From positions 1-64,000 of the forward strand of contig NZ_JAOTSB010000014.1 in the NCBI RefSeq assembly GCF_030247605.1: 64,000 bases of DNA. Reading direction: 5' to 3'. The stretch's first letter is position 1. The number at the start of each line of letters is the position of its first letter. The notes under the pieces were generated by a model, which ran no database searches, was not told where the DNA came from, and saw only the letters and a program-made list of their open reading frames with translations. Shown here piece after piece: positions 1 to 9,118 of this stretch. This stretch comes from Acidaminobacter sp. GTDB lineage: Bacteria > Bacillota > Clostridia > Peptostreptococcales > Acidaminobacteraceae. The translations under genes and the position numbers were made by a program.

Positions 1-1204
1 GTGTAATCATCGTTGGTAAACTATTTTTATAAAAATTCCAATCAGATATCTTATAATATAAGATGCTTTTAATTTTGAACCAAAATGAAATAGTTTTACC
101 TTTCTCTGAAAAATCATAACATTCATGCCATAAATGCATTAATCTCTCAGACTTTATTGAATGCCTGTTCTTATTGTCCTCAAAAGGATAGCCTGTTTCA
201 TCGCAGTATTGTCTAAAATATTTAATTTCCAGTTCTAACTCTTTCCTCTCCTGACGCAGTTTTGCTTGACGTTCCTGTTTTGTGTATATATCTTTAAGTT
301 CATTTGTTACTAATGATATTCTTGAGCAAAGTTTATTAAGTGTTTCAGAATCAGATACCCAACTTTGCAAGTCGGGATAATGACCTGTTTGATTTTTTAA
401 GAAGTCTGATTTGTTTTCTGAATTTCCTAATTGTGCAACTAGAAAATCCATCCCATATTTTTGTGCTGATAGTTTTTCGAAAATATTATTTGTGGCAGAA
501 TTATTATTTGAAACTATTTGAATTGTTTTTCCCCGGACCAACAAATTAGCTATTATATTTAGTATCGTTTGTGTTTTTCCAGTCCCGGGCGGGCCTTGAA
601 TTACGCTAATTTGGTTATTTAGAGCGTTACTAACCGCCTCAAATTGACTTGCATTTCCTCCAAATGGAAAAATTAAAAAAGGACTCTTTGAAGCCATTGG
701 CCTCATATTTTTATAATTTAGGTATACAGCAAGCCCAGTATCGTCACCAATAAACTCCAAATTATCATACAGCTTTTTCAGCAAGTATTCACCATTGTCT
801 AAACGCAATTCATTTATTTGAGATAGTTGTCGCAAATACTTTAAGCAGTCCAGAGCTTCTTTTTGGCTGAGACAAGATGTTGTTACTTTCAAATCTGTTC
901 TGTTATAACTCCCTACACGACCATCAATAAATCGAATACGCCAAAATTCAATGGATGGTTCTGAAAATACTTGTATCGAACAAATATCATTCAATTCGCA
1001 TCCATTATATTCAATTCGAATATTAGCTGGATTCAATGCTTTGGGGTCTCTTAACCGTAATAATGACGAATAATTATATGAGAATTCTTTCCCATTTAAA
1101 AATGTAACGTCATATTTCTTTGTTTTTGGATTATAAGTACAAAACTTTACATCGGCAGAGATATCTCGTCCTTTATGCAACAGCATGTTCGAATTAGTGT
1201 TCAA
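1..1204 (-). CDS. SF1 DNA/RNA helicase, N-terminal part (runs off the window)
   Basis: The reverse strand reads open from about 1204 to the left edge. It gives roughly 400 residues starting NTNSNMLLHKGRD and containing a Walker A motif, IQGPPGTGKTQTILN, near residue 220. Walker A is followed by a charged, coiled-coil-like stretch (KQERQAKLRQERKELELE), as in AAA_11/AAA_12-type superfamily I helicases of the Upf1/DNA2 group. The C-terminal helicase motifs lie outside the window. A TTG at 1204 has GGGGGA six bases upstream; the first in-frame ATG is at 1186. The low-GC composition differs from the neighbouring gene block. Family membership is clear from the P-loop context, but the cellular role (repair, RNA metabolism or phage defence) cannot be decided. 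Confidence 0.8.
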   Translation of the reverse strand, partial: MNTNSNMLLHKGRDISADVKFCTYNPKTKKYDVTFLNGKEFSYNYSSLLRLRDPKALNPANIRIEYNGCELNDICSIQVFSEPSIEFWRIRFIDGRVGSYNRTDLKVTTSCLSQKEALDCLKYLRQLSQINELRLDNGEYLLKKLYDNLEFIGDDTGLAVYLNYKNMRPMASKSPFLIFPFGGNASQFEAVSNALNNQISVIQGPPGTGKTQTILNIIANLLVRGKTIQIVSNNNSATNNIFEKLSAQKYGMDFLVAQLGNSENKSDFLKNQTGHYPDLQSWVSDSETLNKLCSRISLVTNELKDIYTKQERQAKLRQERKELELEIKYFRQYCDETGYPFEDNKNRHSIKSERLMHLWHECYDFSEKGKTISFWFKIKSILYYKISDWNFYKNSLPTMIT

Positions 1205-1367
1205 TTATTATCCCCCACTGCAAGCATTCAAATTTTGTTGCTGCTACTACTCAATCATAAGTGTTAGCAAAACAAAATATTTGTATTGCTTTATCATGAT
1301 CATAAAGTTAGTTAAATTCTAACGTCGTCAAATTTTAGAATCACATTCTGTAATCTGGAAAACTTCA

Positions 1368-1955
1368 CTAACATTCTAAATTTTTTTCCTCTTCCTCTTC
1401 CCCAAACACTACCTCATCAAACCATTCCAGCTCAAGCGACATTTCAAAGAACGCATCCCCTAAACCCCAGTCCTTTGGCGCTAAGGCATCATATAGTTTG
1501 CTGATTCTTTCTCTGAATTTATTGTGCAGCTCATCCGTTCCGTTTTCATTGATAAGATCTACAAATTTTGAATAGACTTTAATCAAAGAACTATAAAACT
1601 TTCCATCCGGGCCATCCAACATTTCAGTGAACTCGGCCCCACACTCCACATAATTGAGCATTAGATCCAACACGAACTCTTTATTTCCAACGCTTCTATA
1701 TACCTCAAGCAAATCAATCGCCTTTTTATAAGAAACCGGCTTCATCGGATTGTCCGGAAAAAAGATGTCATAGATTTTATTCTTATTTGACTCAAGCATT
1801 TCCAGTTGATACTCCGCACCAATGAATCGGCCGCTCAATGCTTCTTTGACTGTTTTATTGTCTTTATAAAGCTTTGTGATCAGTTCAATCAGTTCCGCCT
1901 GATCCAGCTTCTTCAATTCCTTTTTCAATTCATTCACGGTTATTGGTTTCATCAT
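1368..1955 (-). CDS. DUF6155-like hypothetical protein
   Basis: This is a 195-residue soluble protein opening MMKPITVNELKKELKKLDQ, a helical start typical of proteins annotated DUF6155. It ends in an acidic run (GEEEEEKNLEC). There is no signal peptide, membrane segment or recognisable catalytic motif. GGGGGAA stands just upstream of two tandem ATGs (1955 and 1952), and the second is better spaced. The gene begins 6 bp after the stop of the upstream helicase on the same strand, so the two are probably co-transcribed. The function is unknown, and an accessory role to the helicase is only an inference from the spacing. Confidence 0.7.
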   Translation of the reverse strand: MMKPITVNELKKELKKLDQAELIELITKLYKDNKTVKEALSGRFIGAEYQLEMLESNKNKIYDIFFPDNPMKPVSYKKAIDLLEVYRSVGNKEFVLDLMLNYVECGAEFTEMLDGPDGKFYSSLIKVYSKFVDLINENGTDELHNKFRERISKLYDALAPKDWGLGDAFFEMSLELEWFDEVVFGEEEEEKNLEC

Positions 1956-1961
1956 TTCCCC

Positions 1962-4900
1962 CTACATCACACTCTTATTCGCCCGAACCACGAGACTTGC
2001 CGGCATCTCCCGTTCCAGCTCCCACACAAAGCTAATAGGCTTCGAGCCCTCATGTTTGATGTAGTTCGCCTTCCCCAGGTAGATGAACGGCGCAGTCAAT
2101 CCATGCTCTTTCTTGTATTCCCGCACGAAGAGCAGGATCTTATGACCGTTTTCTCTATGGTGAATGTAGCGCTGCCCCGTCGGGCTCTCCACGCTGGTTG
2201 TGCACTGGCTCTGCCAGTGGAACAGCGTGCTGTTAATGGCATAGTCCTCGTACATGGTCGACGGCGAAAAGTCCTTCTCCGACTTGTTCAGGTTGATCAG
2301 GAACAGGTCCAGCTTCTGATCCTTCAGGTATTTGACGCCCTCCCTGAATTCCTGGCTCGACTGCTCGTCAAAGGCCCCGAGTCCCGCCATCAGCTGGTCC
2401 CGCGAATAGGCGCAGTGCAGGTCCAGTGGACACTCGAAGCCCAGGTCCACGGACGCATCGACGAAATCAATTTTTTCGAGCAGGTGGTCGCAAATTTGGG
2501 CGATTTCTTGGGTGAGGTGACCATCGGCGGAGAAAATGGTTTTTAAGGCGTCCTTATAGCCCCCATGCCCGTTTTGGCCCGGGTGCTTCTGGAAGAAAGT
2601 GTAGTACAGCATCCCCTCCAGCCTATTCTCGAGTAAGTTGGCCGATGGTTCCCTTTCCCACCCCTTCTCCTCAAGGTACTGCAAGATGAACCGGAGAAAG
2701 CGCCTGGAATTCAGATGAAACAGGCTCTTGAAGCGCTTGACGACACTGAGGTAATCAGCGGTCGCCTCAAAGCCCTCAGGGCTCAGAAGAGTATAGAGAC
2801 TTCGCGGGGTGCTGCCAGTGCCGTAAAAGTCGTAAAGAGTGAGCTTATGATGCTCCAGAAAAGCGGATAAAGTTAAAGGCTGACCGGTGTCGGCCTCGAA
2901 GGTCCGGACTTTTTCGCTCAAGAAGCGCGCGTTGAAGGTGACCTGCTTGAGACCGCGCAGGACGTACTCTTTGGCCATTTTTTCAAACTGAAGGTAGCAG
3001 CCTCGGGGCAGCTTGAAGACATTCTGTTCGATCTGATGGACCAGGGAATGACGGCTCTTTTCGAAGACCGCCCGGTATTTTTCTTCGAAGCGGGATTGGT
3101 AGTTCTTGTGGGCCTGGCCTATGAAGTCCAGGACGGTGAGGTGTTCTTTTCCCGGACTGAGGCGCAGGCCGCGACCGAGCTGCTGAAGGAAGACGGTCAG
3201 GCTCTCGGTGGGGCGCAGGAAGAGAACGGTGTTGAGGTCCGGAATGTCGACGCCCTCGTTGTAAAGATCTACGGTGAAGAGGAAGTTGAGGTGACCATCG
3301 GCTAAACGCTTTTGGGCACTGTCACGGGAAGACGTGTCGGTATCTGCAAGGACGACCTCCGACTTTAGGCCCCGCTTCTGGAAGTAGGCATTCATGTGCC
3401 GGGCGTGGGCCTGGGACGCACAGAAACCAATGGCCTTGACCTCGCTCAGGTCGTTCAGATACTGTTCGACCTTCTGGCAGACGAGGCTGGCCCGGTGATC
3501 GTTGGCGGTGTAGACCTTGGTGAGCTCGTTCTCGTCGTAGCGGCCATTCCACTGCATCTGGGAGTAATCGACGTTGTCGGCGACGCCGAAATAGAGAAAG
3601 GGCGCCAGGAGCTGGCGGTCGATAGCCTCGGGCAGGCGCAGCTCGGAGGCGACGTAGTGATCGAAATGTTGGAAGGCATCCTTTCCGTCCATGCGCTCCG
3701 GTGTGGCGGTGAGACCCAGAAGGATTTTGGGATTATAGTGGGCGAGGAGCTTCTGGTAGGAATTCGCCGCGGCGTGGTGAAATTCGTCAATAATGATGAA
3801 GTCATAGAAGTCCGAGGTCGTGTGCGTGTGAAACGCCTTGGCGTTGAAGGTCTGGATGCTCATAAACAGGTGGTCCAGCTGGGTGGGGTCACTGCCGCCG
3901 TAGAAAGTCTCACCGAAATTTTGGTCTTTGAGGATGACTCTAAAGGTCCTCAGGCTCTGATCCAGAATTTCCTTTCGGTGGGCAATGAATAGGAGGCGTG
4001 GGCGCTTGATGGCTTTGAGCGCTGTGTTTTCTATGCTTCTTGCGAAGCGGGCGTAATCGAAAGCTGAGACTACTGTTTTACCAGTGCCGGTGGCGGCGAT
4101 CAAAAGGTTTTTGTAACGGCCGTGGACCTCGCGCTCTGCCTGGAGATGGCCAAGCATTTCTCGCTGGAACGGATGGGGTGTAATGTCGAATAGGAGCTCT
4201 TTATGTTGAGGCGTCTGCTGGTATTGCTGCAGCGCTGTTTTTATGCGCTTGGTTGAGATTGGGTCTTCCAGGTTGATGGTTTCAAACTCAGGGTCGTTCC
4301 AGTAACTTTCGAAGGTCGCCTGGAACTTTTTGATGATCTCGAAGGAGTCGCGCTCAGAGAGTTTGACGTTCCACTCCAAGCCGTTGGTGATGGCAGCTTT
4401 TGAGAGATTTGAGGAGCCTATGTAAGCGATTGAGAAACCGGTTTGACGCTCGAAAAGATAAGCTTTGGCATGAAGTCTGGACTGGTCGCTGTTGAAGGAC
4501 ATTTTAACTTCGATCTGAGGGATGTCGCTCAGGAGCTTAAGGGCTTTGTAGTCAGTCGCGCCCATATAGGAAGTGGTGATGAAGCGGACTTTGCGGTCTG
4601 GGGTTTGGGAAACGAATTCCTTGAGCTCTTCGATAATCAGCAGCAGGCCGCTCAGCTTGATAAAGGACATTAAAATGTCGATCCTGTCTGAGGTCAGGAT
4701 CTCTTTTTTTAATTCGCTGACCATACTCGGTTCAATGTTGGCACCGGTGAAAAGTGCGCTTTCGGAAATTGGCGTCACTGGCCTAAGGACTGACTTTTCT
4801 TTTTTGAGTGCCCGCGTAGTGTTTATTTTTAAGTAAAGTGAAAGCAGCATTTCGTGCTGTTCACTGATTTTGTAATGTAAAAGGTCATCCTGCTTTGTCA

Positions 4901-5171
4901 CTTGTGAGAGTAGTTCAATAACCTGATTGCAGAGTGACACCTGATGTGCCAGAGCTTCGCTGTCGTCGTTGTCGCTTTCCTTAGTATGCTTAGTTTCACG
5001 AACTAAGCGAAGGGCTCGACGGATCACCTGGCCGGTGTATTTTGACAGGATGAGATAAGCCTCTTCCGGGTCTATTTTCTTGGTTTCATTTTGGTATTCC
5101 TGAAGCGTTTCGAGCTGGGTCTTCAGCGCTTCAGAGATCACTTCTTCGTAGAGACCTGATACTGGCACCAT
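1962..5171 (-). CDS. PLD-nuclease/DEAD-box helicase with DUF3427 C-terminus
   Basis: This 1069-residue SF2 helicase joins three parts. A phospholipase-D-like nuclease domain lies around residues 160-290 (HAKAYLFERQTGF and IGSSNLSKAAI, the HxK...N motifs of HKD nucleases). A DEAD/DEAH helicase core lies at about 330-720 (Walker A AATGTGKT, motif II IIIDEFHH, motif III LGLTATPER, motif VI QQLGRGLRLS). The C-terminal region of about 300 residues resembles DUF3427. The family acts on DNA and is often found in repair or phage-defence neighbourhoods; that role here is inference. GGAGGT lies 12 bp before the ATG. The DUF6155-type gene follows after 6 bp, suggesting an operon. Two copies of the ACCATCGGC word occur inside the gene (2520, 3294). 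Confidence 0.88.
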   Translation of the reverse strand: MVPVSGLYEEVISEALKTQLETLQEYQNETKKIDPEEAYLILSKYTGQVIRRALRLVRETKHTKESDNDDSEALAHQVSLCNQVIELLSQVTKQDDLLHYKISEQHEMLLSLYLKINTTRALKKEKSVLRPVTPISESALFTGANIEPSMVSELKKEILTSDRIDILMSFIKLSGLLLIIEELKEFVSQTPDRKVRFITTSYMGATDYKALKLLSDIPQIEVKMSFNSDQSRLHAKAYLFERQTGFSIAYIGSSNLSKAAITNGLEWNVKLSERDSFEIIKKFQATFESYWNDPEFETINLEDPISTKRIKTALQQYQQTPQHKELLFDITPHPFQREMLGHLQAEREVHGRYKNLLIAATGTGKTVVSAFDYARFARSIENTALKAIKRPRLLFIAHRKEILDQSLRTFRVILKDQNFGETFYGGSDPTQLDHLFMSIQTFNAKAFHTHTTSDFYDFIIIDEFHHAAANSYQKLLAHYNPKILLGLTATPERMDGKDAFQHFDHYVASELRLPEAIDRQLLAPFLYFGVADNVDYSQMQWNGRYDENELTKVYTANDHRASLVCQKVEQYLNDLSEVKAIGFCASQAHARHMNAYFQKRGLKSEVVLADTDTSSRDSAQKRLADGHLNFLFTVDLYNEGVDIPDLNTVLFLRPTESLTVFLQQLGRGLRLSPGKEHLTVLDFIGQAHKNYQSRFEEKYRAVFEKSRHSLVHQIEQNVFKLPRGCYLQFEKMAKEYVLRGLKQVTFNARFLSEKVRTFEADTGQPLTLSAFLEHHKLTLYDFYGTGSTPRSLYTLLSPEGFEATADYLSVVKRFKSLFHLNSRRFLRFILQYLEEKGWEREPSANLLENRLEGMLYYTFFQKHPGQNGHGGYKDALKTIFSADGHLTQEIAQICDHLLEKIDFVDASVDLGFECPLDLHCAYSRDQLMAGLGAFDEQSSQEFREGVKYLKDQKLDLFLINLNKSEKDFSPSTMYEDYAINSTLFHWQSQCTTSVESPTGQRYIHHRENGHKILLFVREYKKEHGLTAPFIYLGKANYIKHEGSKPISFVWELEREMPASLVVRANKSVM

Positions 5172-5285
5172 GGGCTTAGGACACCTCCGATTAACTGCAC
5201 TTTACATCATTCGAGATTATTTCCAGGAATCCTGCAAGATAATTGGAAAATTTAGTGTCTAATATTGTCGAATGGAAAAAATGGA

Positions 5286-5330
5286 AGGAAGGCGGGGTCG
5301 ATTGGCTTTAGCCGCTGACACCGCCTTCTC
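5286..5330. repeat. Type-B hairpin repeat (conserved loop)
   Basis: An inverted repeat GAAGGCGG (5288-5295) / CCGCCTTC (5321-5328) encloses GGTCGATTGGC and AGCCGCTGACA. The same loop text, with different stems, occurs at 34307-34349 and 41543-41590, and in a variant at 38426-38482. It sits just past the stop of the NUDIX gene on the reverse strand, so it may act as a transcription end. Confidence 0.6.
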
Positions 5331-5335
5331 GTCCA

Positions 5336-5731
5336 TTATCCCATCAAACGCTTTACCACCGGCCAATCCGCTGGCGCCCAGTCCAAGGTGTCGAGCTGAC
5401 TTGGGGGCAGCCAAACATAATGGTGATGGTCATTGCATTCAATAGTTCTGCTTGGGATCTCGCATTGATAACAATGCATGGTGATCGAAAAATCCGGATA
5501 GGTATGATCCACCGTCATGTAAAAGTGGTTTGGCTGAATCGCCAGATCCAGGTTGAGTTCTTCCTTAAGCTCGCGGGACAAAGCGTCCTCCATGGTCTCC
5601 CCCGCTTCTGCCTTGCCGCCGGGGAATTCATATTTTAGTGAGATGTAGTCGCGCTCACTCTCTTTGCGCTGCATGCAGAGGATTTCGCCATTGTGAATGA
5701 GGATGGCGGCGGTGACGGTCAAGTGCTTCAT
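5336..5731 (-). CDS. NUDIX (MutT-type) NTP pyrophosphohydrolase
   Basis: This 131-residue protein has a complete Nudix box at about residues 37-59 (G, E, then RELKEEL), the Mg-binding loop that hydrolyses nucleoside diphosphate-X bonds. It starts MKHLTVTAAILIHNGE and ends in a W-P-rich tail (DTLDWAPADWPVVKRLMG), as in MutT/NudG-like (deoxy)nucleotide pyrophosphohydrolases. Its likely role is cleaning the nucleotide pool of oxidised or methylated dNTPs; the exact substrate is not shown. AAGGAGCC precedes the ATG. A close paralogue at 16850-17254 carries a premature stop. The upstream leader contains an ACCATCGGC word at 5788, and the region upstream of the paralogue has one too (17306). Confidence 0.88.
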   Translation of the reverse strand: MKHLTVTAAILIHNGEILCMQRKESERDYISLKYEFPGGKAEAGETMEDALSRELKEELNLDLAIQPNHFYMTVDHTYPDFSITMHCYQCEIPSRTIECNDHHHYVWLPPSQLDTLDWAPADWPVVKRLMG

Positions 5732-5901
5732 GGGTGTGGGCTCCTTAAGGTTTATTTTGTGGTGTGGGGGGTGTAGGGTGGGGCGTGACCATCGGCAACA
5801 AGATCTCCACCCTTATCAGTTATTTTCCTGTCAAAGTGGCCTTGTACGCGTTAACATCCCGGCAATTTTTTACTCTTAACAATATAATACCTTTATAACA
5901 T

Positions 5902-5956
5902 GAAAAAACCAATGTCCTGGTCCTAAAGCATTCGCTTTAAACACAAACAACATTGG
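5902..5956 (-). terminator. Terminator after the first CoA-transferase operon
   Basis: On the reverse strand ACCAATGTTG pairs with the distal ACATTGGT and is followed by TTTTTTC. A small inner hairpin (AAAGC/GCTTT) lies in the loop. It begins about 12 bp beyond the stop of the CoA-transferase gene. Confidence 0.7.
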
Positions 5957-5968
5957 TCTTGTTCTAAT

Positions 5969-7534
5969 TTATTTTTTTGCCAAACAGGCCAAGCCATGCC
6001 ACTGCTCAAAAAAGATCTCTTCCGGCATGAGTTTCACCTGTTCTATGATTGGAATGAAATCCATGTTTCGCAAGATGTCATGTTCAAGATCAATCCCCGG
6101 GGCGATTTCAATCAACTCCAAGCCACGCTCGGTCAGGCTAAATACTGCGCGTTCAGTGACATAAAGCACTTCTTGATGCCTTTGTAGTGCATAGTTAGCG
6201 CTGAAGGTAATTTGCTCCACGCTCTGGATGAATTTCTTCATTTGGCCTTCTTTCAGGATCTTGAGTGTGCCGTCGCGCACCTCAACTTCCAGTCCTTTAG
6301 CTGTGAAGCTGCCGCAAAAGACAATTTTCTTGGCGTTTTGTGTAATGTTGATGAAACCACCACAGCCAGCGACTTTGCTATGAAATTTGCTCACGTTGAC
6401 GTTGCCGGCGCTGTCCGTCTGGGCGAGCCCCAAAATGGAGAGATCAATGCCGCCACCATCATAAAAATCAAACTGGTAGGGCTGCTCAATGATGGCTTCT
6501 GGATTGACAGAATTGGCGAAGTCCAGACCTGATGCTGGAACGCCTCCTATTCCGCCGCCTTCCGTGGTCAGGGTAATCTTGCTGCAGACACCCTGTTCTG
6601 CGGCGACCGCTGAAACACCTTCCGGCAGCCCAATCCCCAGATTGACCACCGCGCCTTCTGTCAACTCCATGGCAGCTCTGCGGCTGATGACTTTCTTTTC
6701 ATCCAGCGGCATGGGCTTGATGGTATGAAGCGGGATCTTGAGATCCCCGCAAAAGGCCGGATTGAAATAGGTGCCCTGGGTCTGAAAGCTGTTTTCAGGC
6801 TTCGCGACGCAGATATAATCGACCATGATGCCCGGTACTTTTACCTCTTTTGCATGCATCGTGCCCGCTTTCACAACTTGTTCCACTTGCGCTATGACAA
6901 TGCCGCCGGAGGCTCTGGCAGCTTGCGCCACAGAAAGCGTTTCAACCAGAACGCCATCTTTTTCAATGGTGAGGTTGCCGTGCTCATCGGCAGAAGTCCC
7001 TCTGATAATCGCCACATCCACTTTGGGGGCTTTAAAAAACAACCACTCTTCCTGGTCCAAAGTCACCAGTGTCACTAAATCTTCCTGTTGTCTGGTCAGT
7101 GAGTTAATTTTTCCGCCCTCCAGCCGTGGATCAACAAACGTCCCTAGTCCGACCTTCGTGATGACGCCTGGTCTGCGTCCCGCAATTTCCCTTGGCAAGA
7201 TGGCTAAAACGCCTTGGGGAAAATTATAGCCTTCAATTTTGTTTTCCATGATCAGCTTACCAATCTCGGGTCCGCTGGCACCAAAATGTCCTCCGACAAT
7301 CCTTTTAACCAGCCCTTCATGGGCAAAATGTGCGATGCCCTTGTCCCTGCTGTTCCCAGTTCCGGTGGAGTGATACAGGATCAGGTCCCTCGGTGTGCCC
7401 TGCTTCAGGAAGCTCTGCTCAATTTCAATGGCCACTTCTTCCGCGAAGCCCGCCAGCCCGAACCCACAGGTATAAATTGTAGCACCGCAGGGAATCAATG
7501 CCGGGATCTCGTTTGACTTTACGAATGCTATCAT
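5969..7534 (-). CDS. Acyl-CoA:acetate/3-ketoacid CoA-transferase (fused alpha/beta)
   Basis: A 521-residue type I CoA-transferase with both halves fused. The N-terminal half carries the glycine-rich GLAGFAEEVAIEIE and HFGASGPEIGKL regions; the C-terminal half carries TTEGGGIGG, whose Glu is the expected CoA-accepting residue. It would move CoA from acetyl-CoA or acetoacetyl-CoA to short acids such as acetoacetate, 3-hydroxybutyrate or butyrate. An upstream in-frame ATG exists at 7552, but the ATG at 7534 (MIAFVKSNEIPAL) aligns exactly with the start of the paralogue at 14825-16381 and has better spacing to AAAGG. It is last in the thiolase-SDR-GntP-CoA-transferase operon, so its job is probably activation of an imported hydroxy/keto acid. 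Confidence 0.88.
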   Translation of the reverse strand: MIAFVKSNEIPALIPCGATIYTCGFGLAGFAEEVAIEIEQSFLKQGTPRDLILYHSTGTGNSRDKGIAHFAHEGLVKRIVGGHFGASGPEIGKLIMENKIEGYNFPQGVLAILPREIAGRRPGVITKVGLGTFVDPRLEGGKINSLTRQQEDLVTLVTLDQEEWLFFKAPKVDVAIIRGTSADEHGNLTIEKDGVLVETLSVAQAARASGGIVIAQVEQVVKAGTMHAKEVKVPGIMVDYICVAKPENSFQTQGTYFNPAFCGDLKIPLHTIKPMPLDEKKVISRRAAMELTEGAVVNLGIGLPEGVSAVAAEQGVCSKITLTTEGGGIGGVPASGLDFANSVNPEAIIEQPYQFDFYDGGGIDLSILGLAQTDSAGNVNVSKFHSKVAGCGGFINITQNAKKIVFCGSFTAKGLEVEVRDGTLKILKEGQMKKFIQSVEQITFSANYALQRHQEVLYVTERAVFSLTERGLELIEIAPGIDLEHDILRNMDFIPIIEQVKLMPEEIFFEQWHGLACLAKK

Positions 7535-7708
7535 CTCATCATAACCTTTCATCCTTTGATAGAAGGCTCTGCCGGCTGAGCAGAGCCTCTCATTTTTTAT
7601 TTTGGCCGATGGTCTCGTTTCAACACCGTTAACTCACGTTACAGGGTCTTATATAATTCGGTGAGCTTACTAAAGTCGATATTTCAGAATTTTGCACTGA
7701 TTTCGATC

Positions 7709-9034
7709 CTACACAATGCCGACCGCCGCCAAAATCAGCGCAGTGATCAATCCGAATAACGGAACGACACAGGTCATCAGGAACATTGCAGGATAGCCTT
7801 CCCTGTAGGTCAGTCCTGTAACAGCCAGGAAGGTAACGTTTGGACCTGCGTGGGGCAGTGAATCGAGTACACCTGCCGCAATGGCAGTGACGCGGTGCAG
7901 GATCTCAGGCTGGACGCCAAGATCCAGGAAGTTTTGAGCCATGGATTCCATGAAAATGGTGATGCCTGCAGAGGAAGATCCCGTGATGGCCGCAATGACG
8001 TTGACCGCCAGCGCCGCGGAGATGACAGGCGCAAAATTTAAGCCAAGCGCGAAATTGACAAAGGATTGAAACGCCGGTACCGCTCTGATGGTACCTCCAA
8101 AGCCAACGACAGCTGCTGTATTTAAGAGAGCGCCTACACTGCCTCGTCCGCTGGTGTTCAAGGCTTCTTTTTTCTGTTCAATCTTGTTCCAGAACAGAGC
8201 ATAACCCACCATTGAACCTGTAAACAGCGCGATAATGACGGTGAAAACAGAAGGCAAACCGATCTTCATGAACCTTTCACCCAAAATGATGCCAATGATG
8301 ACCACGATTGGGATAATCGAAAGCGCAAAGCTTGGGAGTTTTTTAATTTCTTCCGGGCTGAGATCCGCCACAATATCATTAGGGCCTGGTATGAACCGCT
8401 CCCCTTTTGCTTTGACGCGTTTTTCATAGGTGATCATGATCGCATAGCCCACGGAAAACATGACGATGGCGCAGATGATGCCCATGATTGGCGCAGCTGT
8501 TGCGGTGGTGCCGAGAAATTTGGTTGGGATGATATTGGTCAACGCCGGTGTGCCTGGTAAAGCGGTCATCGTAAAGGTGCCTGCACCCAACATGATAGAG
8601 CCGGGGATCAGACGCTTTGGTATATCAGCTTCCTTAAACAGGAAAAGGGCTACAGGATAGATGGAGAAGACGATAACAAAGACGGACACGCCGCCATAGG
8701 AAAGAAGCGCAGATGCCAATACGACAATCAATATACTTCTTTTGCTTCCAAAGACCTGCGCAAGCTTAATCGCAATTTGCCTGGCCGCGCCGCTCTTGGA
8801 AAGGATTTCACCGACCAAAGTTCCGAGAAAAAACATAATTAAATAATTGCCAACAAAGCCCTGCATAGAGACAGCATAGTTTTTAGACAGCACTTCCCAA
8901 ATATTTGCGTTGTTCGCGATAATGGCGATCAACGACGCTATCAACGAAACCGGAATGACATGGAATCCCCGAAAAACAAACACAACCAAGACTGCCAACG
9001 ACACCAGAAGACCTATAACCCCCACTGTACCCAC
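7709..9034 (-). CDS. GntP-family organic acid permease
   Basis: This 441-residue integral membrane protein has about 12 hydrophobic segments and the GntP-type signatures GGVSVFVIVFSIYPVA and TALPGTPALTNIIPT, followed by ITGSSSAGI. GntP permeases import gluconate or other hydroxy acids with protons; members next to CoA-transferases usually carry 3-hydroxybutyrate or related acids, which is the inference here. The start is GTG, six bases after GGAGGA. It lies between the SDR and the CoA-transferase. A hairpin (9076-9105) separates it from the SDR. It is paralogous to the permease at 13271-14605. Confidence 0.88.
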   Translation of the reverse strand: MGTVGVIGLLVSLAVLVVFVFRGFHVIPVSLIASLIAIIANNANIWEVLSKNYAVSMQGFVGNYLIMFFLGTLVGEILSKSGAARQIAIKLAQVFGSKRSILIVVLASALLSYGGVSVFVIVFSIYPVALFLFKEADIPKRLIPGSIMLGAGTFTMTALPGTPALTNIIPTKFLGTTATAAPIMGIICAIVMFSVGYAIMITYEKRVKAKGERFIPGPNDIVADLSPEEIKKLPSFALSIIPIVVIIGIILGERFMKIGLPSVFTVIIALFTGSMVGYALFWNKIEQKKEALNTSGRGSVGALLNTAAVVGFGGTIRAVPAFQSFVNFALGLNFAPVISAALAVNVIAAITGSSSAGITIFMESMAQNFLDLGVQPEILHRVTAIAAGVLDSLPHAGPNVTFLAVTGLTYREGYPAMFLMTCVVPLFGLITALILAAVGIV

Positions 9035-9075
9035 ATAAACTCCTCCCAGACATAGAATGATTTTGGATTTATGAA

Positions 9076-9105
9076 CAGGTCCGGCTCCCCGCTTTGCCGG
9101 ACCTG
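9076..9105 (-). other. Intercistronic GC-rich hairpin
   Basis: CAGGTCCGGC pairs perfectly with GCCGGACCTG across a 10-base loop, between the SDR stop and the GntP start. There is no downstream T-run on the coding strand, so an mRNA processing or stability element is more likely than a terminator. Confidence 0.55.
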
Positions 9106-9118
9106 CCTAAGTGTTTAA

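Noticed and set aside
7564-7588. Terminator between GntP 1 and CoA-transferase 1
   Set aside because: The AGGCTCTGC/GCAGAGCCT hairpin has its T-run on the plus side, the wrong side for the leftward operon, so it is not called a terminator of these genes.
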